A stretch of DNA of 64,000 nucleotides from Floricoccus penangensis (GCF_001832885.1 NZ_MKIQ01000026.1:1-64000); one strand, 5' to 3'. Positions 1 through 9,074 are shown, numbered from the stretch's first letter. The notes: a model not told the origin generated them from the sequence alone. A program made the numbers and translations.

Positions 1-2
1 AG

Positions 3-161
3 AAGTTGAAGCTAATTACGCAAAGAATAATCAATAAATTTGTTCGAAAAGATAATAGATCTGAAAATTTAATTATGAGTTCAGAAGAAACAAAAACAAC
101 AGGATTTATTGCTATCGCTTGGACTTGGCATTCAAAACATCCTCATGGATATGAAGATTAA
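3..161 (+). CDS. C-terminal fragment of an unidentified protein (5' end outside window)
   Basis: An open frame runs from the window edge to a TAA at 159-161, giving 52 residues. It ends in an aromatic and histidine-rich tail (IAWTWHSKHPHGYED) and starts with a basic, Lys/Arg/Asn-rich stretch. A strong intrinsic terminator follows 25 bp later, as expected at the end of a transcribed gene. I do not recognise the family and the visible part shows no domain. The coding call rests on the open frame and the terminator only, so it is tentative. Confidence 0.5.
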   Translation, partial: KLKLITQRIINKFVRKDNRSENLIMSSEETKTTGFIAIAWTWHSKHPHGYED

Positions 162-185
162 TTGTTATAATAGTATATGATGAGC

Positions 186-220
186 ATAGTTTACAAATAA
201 TATTTGTAAACTATTTTTTT
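186..220 (+). terminator. Intrinsic terminator after the truncated first gene
   Basis: ATAGTTTACAAAT (186-198) pairs perfectly with ATTTGTAAACTAT (201-213) and is followed by a run of T. The remaining 221-468 holds the promoter region of the next gene and nothing else I can support. Confidence 0.85.
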
Positions 221-468
221 AATATATATATCACGTTGAACGATTAGAGAATTGAAACACAGGTATCACATTTCTCACAAGCTATTATTTCTAAGCTAGT
301 AGTTATGGAGATGATTATTTTACAATATGGAAGAATTGTTCTCTAGTGGAGCTGTAATCGGCTATTCAGCGTTAAAAACCTATAAATTATATAAGAAAAA
401 AATAGTGAGTTTGTAGAATGCTGAAAATTTTGCTATTATTAGCTTAATATTTATATTTAGAGGAAAAA

Positions 469-2235
469 ATGGTAAAAGAAAAAAATACATATTCAAGACG
501 TTCAAAATATTACTCAGAGGCTTCAGTCATTAAAACAAACAAGACTGAAGAAACTCAAACAAAAAATATTGATAACTTAGAAGAACCTCCTAAAAAAGAA
601 AAAAATTTTTTCGTTTTTATACTCCTTTTGCTAATATCCCTATTAGTATCTTTGAGTTTTAATTCATTCCCTATTTTCAATGAGTTTTACTCAGGACTGA
701 AAGAATCAATAAATAATTACTCTGGTTTTGCTATGAATAATGGCCAAATGCCTTATAGAAATTTTTATTCAAATGATGGACCTATTTTCTTTTTAATTAA
801 TGAACTAGGTAATAAGTTTGGTAATACATGGATTTTATGGGGGGTTGAGACTTTAAACCTTATTTTTGTTTCAAACCTGATTTATAAAATTGGACGTAGC
901 CACAATATATCTACCTTTAGTGCGACATTCATCAGTATTCTAAGTATTATTGGAGTTGCCGTAGCAATAAATGGTGGTAATCTTGCCGCAGGTTTTGCAA
1001 TTTATCCCATTTTATTATCAATTGATTTCATTGATAAGATATTCAATAATCAAGTAGATAAAGATAGTAAATTTATTATATTTGGCTCACTACAGGCAAT
1101 ATCAGTTTTTATTACTCCTGCTATGCTACTAGTAAATATATTATTTTTTGTATTTTTCTTTATAAAATTTTTAAAGGAAAAACCAGTTAATAAGCAGAAG
1201 ATTTACAGTTTTATTTACCGTATACTGTCTTATATATTTGGATTTTTAATAATATTTTACTTAACGATTTATTATGGATTGATTAATCAATTTTTAGTTC
1301 CGGCTGCTGAGCAAATGTTTATTTTACCGTTTCAATCTATTAGATTTGATTCATCTTCTATATTAAACTTAGTTGTTTCACTTATTCTTTTATTATTGAT
1401 CTTTGGTAAGCAGCTTGTATATCTAGCAAAAAAATTAAAGAGTTCGGAAAAAGGTAACCTTTTTTATAAATTTATAATTCTTGCCTCTCTTCTATACTTT
1501 ATACTTACAGTTTTAAGTCCAATGTATGTTGTAGGGGATTTGGTAATTCTGTTGCCACTTTTCTTGATTCCTATTTTAAATAGTCATAATCAAGAAGGAG
1601 AGAAGTCTTCTGTATTATTAGGTGTGAAATCTTCTTTTTTACCATTATTAGGAATACTTGTGATACTTGCGTATGATGTATATACACAAGTTGAAAAAAG
1701 ACCAATATTTGAAGAAGAGAGCAGAGTCGCTAGCTTTATACATAAAAATACAAATATAAAAGATCGAGTACTTGTTCTTTCTGATGACTATAATATTTAT
1801 GTTAATTCAAAACGTTTAGCAACATTACCTATTCCTTTAAATAGTTATCCAGAAATATATAAGAAACATTTTACTGAAACTCTGCCTAAAACAGAATCGA
1901 AATTTATTATTGAGAATAAAAATTATGATGGTGTTGGAAAGAAATCTGTAAATACTGAACTTGATTCATCTTATGCTTTGAATAAGAAATTTAAATCAAA
2001 TGATTTTGAAATATATGAGAGAATTGGTAGTGATGACTCATTAATTGATGATAAGAATAGTAATAAAAATAAAGGTTCATCTAAAGAAAAGACAGAATCT
2101 TCATCGAGTTCTAGTGAAAATATAAATGGAAAATCTGATCAAGAAATTCAATCTACAGAGGATGCTGTTCCAGACCAACAATATAATAACACTGATCCCA
2201 ATCAACAATATAATCAACAATATTACGGACAATAA
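469..2235 (+). CDS. Multi-pass membrane protein, GT-C / GT39-like glycosyltransferase
   Basis: 588 residues. A basic cytoplasmic N-terminus of about 45 residues precedes the first membrane span (about 47-67). The following extracytoplasmic loop carries NNGQMPYRNFYSNDGP, which matches the G-x-PYRDF-x-GP pattern common in ArnT/PMT-like GT-C enzymes. About ten further hydrophobic spans follow to residue 410, then a soluble domain of about 170 residues. The last 60 residues are Ser/Glu-rich and finish in a Gln/Tyr/Asn-rich low-complexity tail. GT-C enzymes move a sugar from a polyprenyl-phosphate donor to an acceptor outside the membrane; the acceptor here is unknown. The gene is monocistronic, with an AGAGGAAAA ribosome site and a terminator shared with pepA. 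Family assignment is moderately sure, substrate is not. Confidence 0.7.
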   Translation: MVKEKNTYSRRSKYYSEASVIKTNKTEETQTKNIDNLEEPPKKEKNFFVFILLLLISLLVSLSFNSFPIFNEFYSGLKESINNYSGFAMNNGQMPYRNFYSNDGPIFFLINELGNKFGNTWILWGVETLNLIFVSNLIYKIGRSHNISTFSATFISILSIIGVAVAINGGNLAAGFAIYPILLSIDFIDKIFNNQVDKDSKFIIFGSLQAISVFITPAMLLVNILFFVFFFIKFLKEKPVNKQKIYSFIYRILSYIFGFLIIFYLTIYYGLINQFLVPAAEQMFILPFQSIRFDSSSILNLVVSLILLLLIFGKQLVYLAKKLKSSEKGNLFYKFIILASLLYFILTVLSPMYVVGDLVILLPLFLIPILNSHNQEGEKSSVLLGVKSSFLPLLGILVILAYDVYTQVEKRPIFEEESRVASFIHKNTNIKDRVLVLSDDYNIYVNSKRLATLPIPLNSYPEIYKKHFTETLPKTESKFIIENKNYDGVGKKSVNTELDSSYALNKKFKSNDFEIYERIGSDDSLIDDKNSNKNKGSSKEKTESSSSSSENINGKSDQEIQSTEDAVPDQQYNNTDPNQQYNQQYYGQ

Positions 2236-2266
2236 AAAATGGATGCTTAGCGGCATCCATTTTTCT
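2235..2266. terminator. Bidirectional terminator between convergent genes
   Basis: AAAAATGGATGC and GCATCCATTTTT form a perfect stem with a short loop, with A and T runs on both sides. It lies between the glycosyltransferase gene and pepA, which converge. Confidence 0.85.
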
Positions 2267-2272
2267 ATATAA

Positions 2273-3352
2273 TTAATAGCTTAAAATTTCTTTGACAGCT
2301 TCATCATCAAGGCGACGAGCAACTTCTGTGAGTAATTTTACAGTATTTAGGTAATCATCTTCGTGAATCATTGAAGTGTGACTATGTAGGTAACGTACAG
2401 GAACAGTTACTGCAAGACTTGGAATACCATCATGGCTTAGGTGCATACGACCAGCGTCAGTTCCACCGCCTGCGATTACTGTATATTGGTAAGGAATGTT
2501 TAATTCATCAGCAATATCAGTTACAAAGTTGATAAGTTTTTGATGTGGAATCATTGTAGCATCAAAGATTAGGATTTGAGGTCCTTTACCAAGAACACTA
2601 TCAGCTTCTTTTGGAGTCATTCCAGGGGTATCGCCAGCAGTACCAGTATCAACAGCGAAAGCAATAGCAGGGTTTACCTTGTGAGTAAGAGTTTGAGCAC
2701 CACGAAGACCTACTTCTTCTTGAACGTTTGCACCTAGATATAGTTGATTTTCAACTGGATTTTCTTGAGCTAAGTTTTCAAGAACTTTAAGAACGATAGC
2801 AGTACCAATACGGTTATCCCAAGCTTTACCAAGAAGGAACTTACCACCATTTAAGCGAGTAGCTTCAATACGAGGTGTAATCATGTCACCAGGGCGAATA
2901 CCTAGAGCTTCAACCTCTTCTTTAGAAGACATACCAAGGTCAATAAACATATCCTTGATATCATATACCTTATTACGAACTTCAGCAGTTAGTACATGTG
3001 GTGGTTTAGAACCAGTTACACCTTGAATCTTATCACCCTTACGTGTAGTAATAGTAACTTGTTGCGCAAGCATAACTTGAGCCCACCAACCTCCGACAGT
3101 TTGGAATTCAATGAATCCTTTGTCAGTAATATTAGTTACCATGAAACCAACTTCGTCCATATGGCTAGCCATTAAAACTTTAGGACCTTTTTCACCATAG
3201 CGAGCGACAACACTTCCAAGACCGTCAAATTCAATATCAGAAGTATACTTTTTAGCTTCTTCTTTGAAAATTTCACGCACTTCTTGTTCGTGACCTGCAA
3301 TACCATCAACATTACTTAAATTGTATAGAAATTGTTCTTCTTTAGTGTCCAT
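2273..3352 (-). CDS. pepA: Glutamyl aminopeptidase PepA (M42 family)
   Basis: 359 residues, the usual length for lactococcal and streptococcal PepA. M42 enzymes are cytosolic dinuclear-metal aminopeptidases that form large tetrahedral complexes; PepA removes N-terminal Glu or Asp. Metal and catalytic motifs are visible in order: ASHMDEVG (His and Asp ligands, about residue 65), AWDNR (bridging Asp, about 178), QEEVGLRGA (catalytic and ligand Glu, about 211), AVDTG (Asp, about 234) and LHSHTS near the C-terminus (His). The start is supported by AAGGAG eight bases upstream. The gene stands alone and faces nrdD across a 200-bp divergent region. Assignment is secure; the exact peptide preference is from the family. 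Confidence 0.93.
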   Translation of the reverse strand: MDTKEEQFLYNLSNVDGIAGHEQEVREIFKEEAKKYTSDIEFDGLGSVVARYGEKGPKVLMASHMDEVGFMVTNITDKGFIEFQTVGGWWAQVMLAQQVTITTRKGDKIQGVTGSKPPHVLTAEVRNKVYDIKDMFIDLGMSSKEEVEALGIRPGDMITPRIEATRLNGGKFLLGKAWDNRIGTAIVLKVLENLAQENPVENQLYLGANVQEEVGLRGAQTLTHKVNPAIAFAVDTGTAGDTPGMTPKEADSVLGKGPQILIFDATMIPHQKLINFVTDIADELNIPYQYTVIAGGGTDAGRMHLSHDGIPSLAVTVPVRYLHSHTSMIHEDDYLNTVKLLTEVARRLDDEAVKEILSY

Positions 3353-3434
3353 TTTTTCTCCTTTTAAAAAGTTAATACCATTTTATCATAAGTTGAGCTT
3401 AGATTAAATAATGATGTACTTGTATAAAATCATA

Positions 3435-3492
3435 CAACTATATGTTGTGTATTGTAGATAGAATATACATTTTGAAACACAATATATGGTAT
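3435..3492 (+). promoter_or_regulatory. Two NrdR-like boxes upstream of nrdD
   Basis: CAACTATATGTTGTGT (3435-3450) and ACACAATATATGGTAT (3477-3492) match 13 and 14 of 16 positions of the NrdR box as I recall it (ACACWATATATWGTGT). Their starts are 42 bp apart, about four helical turns, fitting the same-face spacing expected of paired NrdR boxes. They lie just upstream of the nrdD promoter. NrdR represses ribonucleotide reductase genes when dATP is abundant. Confidence 0.65.
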
Positions 3493-3501
3493 TGTTACCT
3501 A

Positions 3502-3530
3502 TTGAACTTTCTTTTGAAATCTGTTAAAAT
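3502..3530 (+). promoter_or_regulatory. nrdD promoter
   Basis: TTGAAC (3502-3507), a 17-bp spacer and TAAAAT (3525-3530) make a good sigma-A promoter. It lies 24 bp before the start codon, with an AAGGAG ribosome site in between. Confidence 0.7.
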
Positions 3531-3554
3531 TTAAATCAGATTAAGGAGATAATT

Positions 3555-5798
3555 ATGATTTTATTTGAAGAATTAGAAACTCAGACAACGAATATGAAAG
3601 TAATTAAAAGGGACGGAAGGAAACTTCCATTTGAATCAGAAAAAATTTACGCAGCTTTAGAAAAGGCCAGTAATGAAATTTCTCCAATAACACCTGTTCA
3701 AGAAGCGAAATTAGAAGTTTTAGTTGATAAGGTTGTTGCAGAGATTTTTGCGCGCTTTGATAAAAATATCAAAATTTATGAAATTCAAAATATCGTAGAA
3801 CATGTCCTTTTGAGTGCCAACGAATATGAACTTGCTCAAAAGTATATAAACTATCGTACAAATCGTGACTTTGCTCGCAGCCAAGCAACAGATATTAATT
3901 TCACTATTGATAAGCTTATAAATAAGGACCAAACAGTGGTTAATGAGAATGCTAATAAGGATAGTGATGTATTCAATACTCAGCGTGATTTGACAGCAGG
4001 GATTGTTGGTAAATCAATAGGACTTAAGATGTTACCTCCTCACGTGGCAAATGCTCATCAAAAAGGTGATATTCATTATCATGACCTTGATTACCATCCA
4101 TACACTCCAATGACTAATTGTTGCTTGATTGATTTTAAAGGTATGCTTGCTAAAGGTTTTAAGATTGGTAATGCAGAGGTTGTTTCACCAAAATCAATTC
4201 AGACAGCGACTGCTCAAATGAGTCAGATTATTGCTAATGTAGCATCAAGTCAATACGGAGGATGTTCAGCAAACCGAGTTGATGAACTTTTGGCACCATA
4301 TGCTAAATTGAATTTTGATAAGCACTTAGCTGATGCGCGTGAGTGGGTAGCTCCTGAAAAACAGGAAGCATATGCTTATGCCAAGACTAAAAAGGATATC
4401 TATGACGCAATGCAATCTTTGGAGTATGAAATAAATACTTTATTTACTTCAAATGGGCAAACTCCATTTACTTCACTTGGATTTGGACTTGGAGAAGATT
4501 GGTTTGCGCGTGAGATTCAAAAGGCAATTCTAAAAATCAGAATTAAAGGGCTTGGTCACGAGGGAAGGACAGCTATTTTCCCTAAACTAATATTTACTCT
4601 TAAGCGTGGTTTGAATCTTGAGATGGATACGCCGAACTATGATATCAAGCAGCTGGCTTTGGAATGTGCTACTAAACGTATGTATCCAGATGTTTTGAGT
4701 TATGATAAGATTGTTGATTTGACTGGTTCTTTTAAGGTTCCGATGGGATGTCGCTCTTTCTTGCAAGGATGGAAGGACGAAAACGGCCAAGATGTTGTTG
4801 ATGGTCGTATGAATCTTGGAGTTGTGACCCTCAATCTGCCTAGAATTGCGCTTGAATCTAAGGGTGATAAGGATAAGTTCTGGTCGATTTTGGGTGAGAA
4901 GATGGATATCTTGCGTGATGCGCTTGTCTATCGTATTGAGCGAGTTAAGGAAGCAACACCCGCTAATGCGCCTATTCTTTATCAAAACGGAGCCTTTGGC
5001 GGTCGTCTTAAGAAAACTGATAATGTGGACGAATTATTTAAGAATCGTCGCGCTACAGTTTCTATGGGATATATTGGTCTCTATGAAGTTGCAACTGTCT
5101 TTTATGGTGGTCAGTGGGAAAATAATCCTGAAGCTAAGGAATTTACTTTAGAAATACTTCGTCAAATGAAGGGTGCAGCTGAAGCATGGTCAGATGAGTA
5201 TGATTATCATTTTTCAATTTACTCTACTCCTTCAGAGTCGCTAACTGATCGTTTTTGCAGACTTGATACTGAAAAATATGGTATTATAGAGGACATCACT
5301 GATAAGGAATATTACACAAATTCTTTCCATTATGATGTGCGTAAGAACCCAACTCCATTTGAAAAACTTGATTTTGAAAAAGATTATCCAGTTTACGCAT
5401 CAGGTGGATTCATTCATTATTGTGAATACCCAATGTTACAACAAAATCCGAAGGCTCTTGAAGCAGTATGGGACTATGCTTATGATCGCGTAGGCTATCT
5501 GGGAACAAATACACCAATTGATAAATGTTATGAGTGTAATTTTGAAGGTGATTTCACACCAACTGAACGCGGCTTCAAATGTCCAAATTGTGGCAACACT
5601 AATCCTGCAACAGTTGATGTTGTGAAAAGAACTTGTGGCTATCTTGGTAATCCACAGGCTCGTCCAATGGTTAATGGTCGCCACAAGGAAATTTCAAACC
5701 GTGTAAAACACATGAATGGATCAATTGGTCATTTAAGTAATGGCGATGACATTGATAATCTAGCACATGATGAAAGAAGTAAGTTTTTTGCCAAATAA
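3555..5798 (+). CDS. nrdD: Anaerobic ribonucleoside-triphosphate reductase, class III, NrdD
   Basis: 747 residues. It reduces NTPs to dNTPs without oxygen, using a glycyl radical installed by NrdG. An ATP-cone allosteric domain occupies about residues 14-105. The catalytic barrel follows, with MTNCCLID near residue 190. The C-terminal zinc site shows two Cys pairs (658/661 and 676/679), and RTCGYLG (692-698) contains the radical glycine, Gly695. The start at 3555 has AAGGAG at the right distance; an internal ATG at 3594 lacks one. It heads an operon with a 53-residue protein and nrdG. The NrdR-like boxes upstream suggest dATP-responsive repression. All key residues are present, so it should be functional. 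Confidence 0.96.
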   Translation: MILFEELETQTTNMKVIKRDGRKLPFESEKIYAALEKASNEISPITPVQEAKLEVLVDKVVAEIFARFDKNIKIYEIQNIVEHVLLSANEYELAQKYINYRTNRDFARSQATDINFTIDKLINKDQTVVNENANKDSDVFNTQRDLTAGIVGKSIGLKMLPPHVANAHQKGDIHYHDLDYHPYTPMTNCCLIDFKGMLAKGFKIGNAEVVSPKSIQTATAQMSQIIANVASSQYGGCSANRVDELLAPYAKLNFDKHLADAREWVAPEKQEAYAYAKTKKDIYDAMQSLEYEINTLFTSNGQTPFTSLGFGLGEDWFAREIQKAILKIRIKGLGHEGRTAIFPKLIFTLKRGLNLEMDTPNYDIKQLALECATKRMYPDVLSYDKIVDLTGSFKVPMGCRSFLQGWKDENGQDVVDGRMNLGVVTLNLPRIALESKGDKDKFWSILGEKMDILRDALVYRIERVKEATPANAPILYQNGAFGGRLKKTDNVDELFKNRRATVSMGYIGLYEVATVFYGGQWENNPEAKEFTLEILRQMKGAAEAWSDEYDYHFSIYSTPSESLTDRFCRLDTEKYGIIEDITDKEYYTNSFHYDVRKNPTPFEKLDFEKDYPVYASGGFIHYCEYPMLQQNPKALEAVWDYAYDRVGYLGTNTPIDKCYECNFEGDFTPTERGFKCPNCGNTNPATVDVVKRTCGYLGNPQARPMVNGRHKEISNRVKHMNGSIGHLSNGDDIDNLAHDERSKFFAK

Positions 5799-5856
5799 AA
5801 ATTAATATAAGTCTGGGGGAACTCAGACTTTCCATATTTAAGAAAGGAGATATTTT

Positions 5857-6018
5857 ATGGGAAAATACCAATTAGATAATAAAGGACAGGCTTCTGTTGA
5901 AAAGTATCATGAGAAAAATTCAACTGACAAACCTAGCAAACAAGACAAAGTAGCAGAGCTACGTGCCCAATTTTTGAAAAAGAAAAACGGTGGCAAGAAT
6001 GAAAAATCCAAAGCCTAA
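5857..6018 (+). CDS. Small conserved-looking protein between nrdD and nrdG (53 aa)
   Basis: A 53-residue ORF (MGKYQLDNKG... to KSKA) with a strong AAAGGAG ribosome site eight bases before its ATG. It is highly charged, Lys-rich and probably helical in its second half, with no membrane segment. It overlaps the start of nrdG by 20 bases in another frame, suggesting translational coupling. I recall a similar short MGKYQLD-type protein at this place in streptococcal nrd operons, which supports it being a real gene. Its function is unknown; a role in class III reductase assembly or activation is only inferred from position. Confidence 0.8.
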   Translation: MGKYQLDNKGQASVEKYHEKNSTDKPSKQDKVAELRAQFLKKKNGGKNEKSKA

Positions 6019-6598
6019 GGAATGGCTTTCCTCAGACCTTAGTCAGAATTATATTGCCGACTATAAACCCTTCAATTTTGTGGATGGTGAAGGAGTACGT
6101 AATAGCCTCTATGTTTCTGGCTGTCCCTTTGCTTGTGAGGGTTGCTATAACGTGGCTGCCCAAAACTTTCGCTACGGGAGACCATATACACAGGAACTAG
6201 AAGAACGTATCATGACAGATATGGCTCAACCTTACGTGCAAGGCCTCACTCTTCTTGGAGGTGAACCCTTTCTCAATACTGGGGTCGTACTTCCTTTGGT
6301 TAAAAGAATACATGAGGAACTACCAGAAAAAGATATTTGGTCTTGGTCAGGTTATACCTGGGAAGAATTACAAGAAGAGAGTGATGATAAACTTGAGCTG
6401 CTTGCTAATATTGATATCTTAGTTGATGGTCGATTCTATATATCAAAGAAGAATCTGCTTTTGCAATTTCGCGGTTCAAGCAACCAAAGAATAATCGATG
6501 TCAAAAAATCACTTTCAAGTGGTCAGGTAGTTATCTGGGATAAGCTAAATGATGGCAATCAAGAATTTGAACAACTTCACAAAGAAAATATGATATAA
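5999..6598 (+). CDS. nrdG: Anaerobic ribonucleotide reductase activating protein NrdG
   Basis: 199 residues from the ATG at 5999. A GTG at 5990 would add MAR, but streptococcal NrdG as I recall it begins M-x-NPKP, which favours 5999. NrdG is a radical-SAM enzyme that uses S-adenosylmethionine and a [4Fe-4S] cluster to generate the glycyl radical on NrdD. The cluster motif CPFACEGC gives Cys42, Cys46 and Cys49, and LLGGEP follows as the SAM-binding motif. The ribosome site is weak (GGTGG), which fits coupling to the overlapping upstream small gene. A weak hairpin with a T run follows the stop. Confidence 0.95.
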   Translation: MKNPKPKEWLSSDLSQNYIADYKPFNFVDGEGVRNSLYVSGCPFACEGCYNVAAQNFRYGRPYTQELEERIMTDMAQPYVQGLTLLGGEPFLNTGVVLPLVKRIHEELPEKDIWSWSGYTWEELQEESDDKLELLANIDILVDGRFYISKKNLLLQFRGSSNQRIIDVKKSLSSGQVVIWDKLNDGNQEFEQLHKENMI

Positions 6599-6600
6599 AG

Positions 6601-6633
6601 AACAATTCATTTACTTGGATTGTTTTTATTTTG
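6601..6633 (+). terminator. Weak intrinsic terminator after nrdG
   Basis: AACAAT (6601-6606) and ATTGTT (6619-6624) pair with a few extra inner pairs, followed by TTTTATTTTG. The stem is short, so read-through into the Nudix gene is possible. Confidence 0.45.
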
Positions 6634-6669
6634 TTATAATTAACAATAGTAAATTATTGGAGTGTATAG

Positions 6670-7098
6670 ATGTCAAAAGGTGTTTTTAATATCATAGTTC
6701 AAGATGAACGAATACTTTTAGTTAAAAGAAAGGATTTACCATTGTGGGACTTACCAGGAGGTCATCTGGATCCAGAAGAGAGCGAATTTGATTGTGCAAT
6801 TCGGGAAGCTTATGAAGAAACAGGTCTCATCGTCAAACCTAAATATTTAATTGGAAAATATGTTATTGAAGAACTTGATGATACACAGTTTGTATATAAA
6901 AGTAATATTGAAAGTGGAGAGTTAATAAAATCTGGACCTGAAACAAAGGAACTCAGATATTTTAATCTTAATTATCTTCCCTTGTTTATGGTGCCTAATA
7001 GAAGACGGCAAATAAAAGATTTTCAAGACAAAAATGAAAATAAAGAAGTCATGATTAAGGAAAAATTTCTCATAAGATTATTAAGAAAGATTTTGTAA
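6670..7098 (+). CDS. Nudix hydrolase family protein
   Basis: 142 residues. The Nudix box is complete: GGHLDPEE, seven residues, then REAYEETGL, giving the G-x5-E-x7-RE-x2-EE-x-G pattern that binds the divalent metal used to cleave a nucleoside diphosphate linked to a second group. The N-terminus has the usual beta strands (FNIIVQDERILLVKR). The C-terminus is basic (LIRLLRKIL). The substrate cannot be told from the sequence. GGAG lies just before the ATG and the gene seems to have its own promoter (TTGTTATAATT upstream). A distinct, longer Nudix gene lies at 61.2 kb. Confidence 0.88.
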   Translation: MSKGVFNIIVQDERILLVKRKDLPLWDLPGGHLDPEESEFDCAIREAYEETGLIVKPKYLIGKYVIEELDDTQFVYKSNIESGELIKSGPETKELRYFNLNYLPLFMVPNRRRQIKDFQDKNENKEVMIKEKFLIRLLRKIL

Positions 7099-7169
7099 AA
7101 TATCAAACTTTAGATGTAAGAAATTTTTCTGAAAATTTGATACAATAGATTTAATTATAGGAGGACGAT

Positions 7170-9050
7170 ATGGTTAGAATTCAAGATGATTTATATGAGG
7201 CAGTCAATGCCGATTGGTTAAGCGAGGCAGAAATTCCTGGCGACAGACCAAGAATTGGTGGGTTTGACGAGCTTGTTATTAATAATGAAAAAACATTAAT
7301 GGAAGACTTTTCTGGTTTCCCTAAGTTTGATGATCCAGTTATGGACCAATTTTTGCTTTTCTACAAGAAAGCACAAGACTATGATACTCGTAATAAGATA
7401 GGTACAGAACCTGTAAAGTCTAATTTAGCTAAAATCGAAGCAATTAAAGATTTTGATGATTTAACTTCAAAATTTACAGAGATGGTATTTGAAAATTATG
7501 GATCGCTTCCATTTGATCTTTCAGTATCTCCAGATATGAAGGATGCAATCCATTATGCACTTTATTTCTCAAGCCCTGGTTTAATATTGCCTGATACTAC
7601 ATATTATGCTGAAGATCATCCACGTAAGGAAGAACTTCTTAATGTATACAGAGAAAACACTATCGAAATCATGGAAAAATTCGGTTATGACAAGGAATTT
7701 GCTGAAAAAACAGTAGATAATACTTTGAAATTTGATGCTCTTCTAGTTCCTTATGTAAATACAAGTGAAGAGTGGGCTCAATATGCAGGTCTTTATAATC
7801 CGGTAGATATATCTGAATTTGTTTCCCATATCAAAACTTTCAATTCAGGAAAATTAATCGCTGATTTAATCAAGACTATGCCAGAGAAAGTTTTAGTTTA
7901 TGAAAAAAGATTTTATGAAAACTTTAATGAAATAGTAAATCCAGAAAATTTCGAGTTAATTAAATCATATATTTTAGCTTCGGAAGTGCGCACTGCAACG
8001 CCTTACCTTTCTGAAGAATTGCGTGTTTTGGGAGGAGTATTTGGTCGTGCTTTAAGTGGTACTGCTGAGGCGCGTAGTCCTGAAAAAGCAGCCTATGATT
8101 TAGCAACAGGAATCTTCTCTCAAGCTGTTGGTCTTTATTATGGTAAAAAATACTTTGGTGAAGATGCAAAAAATGATGTTAAATATATGACAGCTCAAAT
8201 GATTCAAGTTTACCAAGAACGTCTCCGCCATAATGACTGGCTATCTAAGGAAACAATAGAAAAAGCTATTGAAAAACTTGATGCAATGACAGTCTTTGTC
8301 GGCTATCCAGATAAACTTCCAAAAGTCTACACTGAATTTAAGGTTGGAAGTGGAAGTATCTATGAGGATTCAACTAGTATTGGTCGTGCGTTAATTCGTC
8401 GTCACTATGGCAAGTTCTCTGAAAATGTAGACAAGACTGAGTGGCATATGCCAGCACATATGGTAAATGCTTATTTCAGTCCTGATAGTAATACTATTGT
8501 CTTTCCAGCAGCTATCCTACAAGCTCCATTCTATAGTCTTGAACAAACAAAGAGTCAAAATTATGGCGGTATTGGAGCTGTTATCGCTCACGAAATATCT
8601 CATGCTTTCGATAATAATGGAGCACTTTTTGATAAGTATGGTAACATGGAAAATTGGTGGACAGAGGAGGACTTTAAAGCTTTCGAAGATAAACAAAAAC
8701 TAATGGTTGATGAGTTTGATGGTCTTGAAATTGCTGGTGGAAAAGTTAATGGTACTCTTGTAGTATCTGAAAATATTGCAGATGCTGGTGGTCTTACAGC
8801 AGCAATGACAGCAGCACTTCTTGAAGAAGATGCAAACCTTGAGGAACTGTTTACTCAATGGGCAACAATCTGGCGTATGAAGGCTCATAAAGAATATCAA
8901 CAAATGCTCTTAAGTGCAGATGTTCACGCACCAGGTAAACTTCGTGCAAATGTTCAACCAACTAACCTTGATGAATTCTTTGAAACATTTGATGTCAAAG
9001 AAGGCGATGAAATGTGGCGTGCACCAGAAGACCGAGTTAGAATTTGGTAA
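7170..9050 (+). CDS. pepO: Neutral endopeptidase PepO (M13 family)
   Basis: 626 residues, typical for lactic acid bacterial PepO. M13 zinc metallopeptidases related to neprilysin cut oligopeptides; the bacterial enzymes are mostly cytosolic, and there is no signal peptide here. The zinc motif HEISH lies at about residues 473-477. ENIADAGG near residue 533 holds the third zinc ligand (Glu) and the conserved Asp. NAYFSP upstream matches the NAY-F substrate-binding motif. AGGAGG precedes the ATG by six bases. The gene is followed by a terminator. All catalytic residues are present. Confidence 0.95.
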   Translation: MVRIQDDLYEAVNADWLSEAEIPGDRPRIGGFDELVINNEKTLMEDFSGFPKFDDPVMDQFLLFYKKAQDYDTRNKIGTEPVKSNLAKIEAIKDFDDLTSKFTEMVFENYGSLPFDLSVSPDMKDAIHYALYFSSPGLILPDTTYYAEDHPRKEELLNVYRENTIEIMEKFGYDKEFAEKTVDNTLKFDALLVPYVNTSEEWAQYAGLYNPVDISEFVSHIKTFNSGKLIADLIKTMPEKVLVYEKRFYENFNEIVNPENFELIKSYILASEVRTATPYLSEELRVLGGVFGRALSGTAEARSPEKAAYDLATGIFSQAVGLYYGKKYFGEDAKNDVKYMTAQMIQVYQERLRHNDWLSKETIEKAIEKLDAMTVFVGYPDKLPKVYTEFKVGSGSIYEDSTSIGRALIRRHYGKFSENVDKTEWHMPAHMVNAYFSPDSNTIVFPAAILQAPFYSLEQTKSQNYGGIGAVIAHEISHAFDNNGALFDKYGNMENWWTEEDFKAFEDKQKLMVDEFDGLEIAGGKVNGTLVVSENIADAGGLTAAMTAALLEEDANLEELFTQWATIWRMKAHKEYQQMLLSADVHAPGKLRANVQPTNLDEFFETFDVKEGDEMWRAPEDRVRIW

Positions 9051-9074
9051 GCCTATCCCATCGGAGTTGCGATT

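Noticed and set aside
327..416. Possible 29-residue peptide in the gap before the first glycosyltransferase gene
   Set aside because: The nearest GGAG is about 16 bases from the ATG, too far, and a second overlapping ATG gives a shorter peptide. No supporting context.
4587..4985. 132-codon antisense frame inside nrdD
   Set aside because: No ribosome site or promoter and entirely within a conserved enzyme gene.
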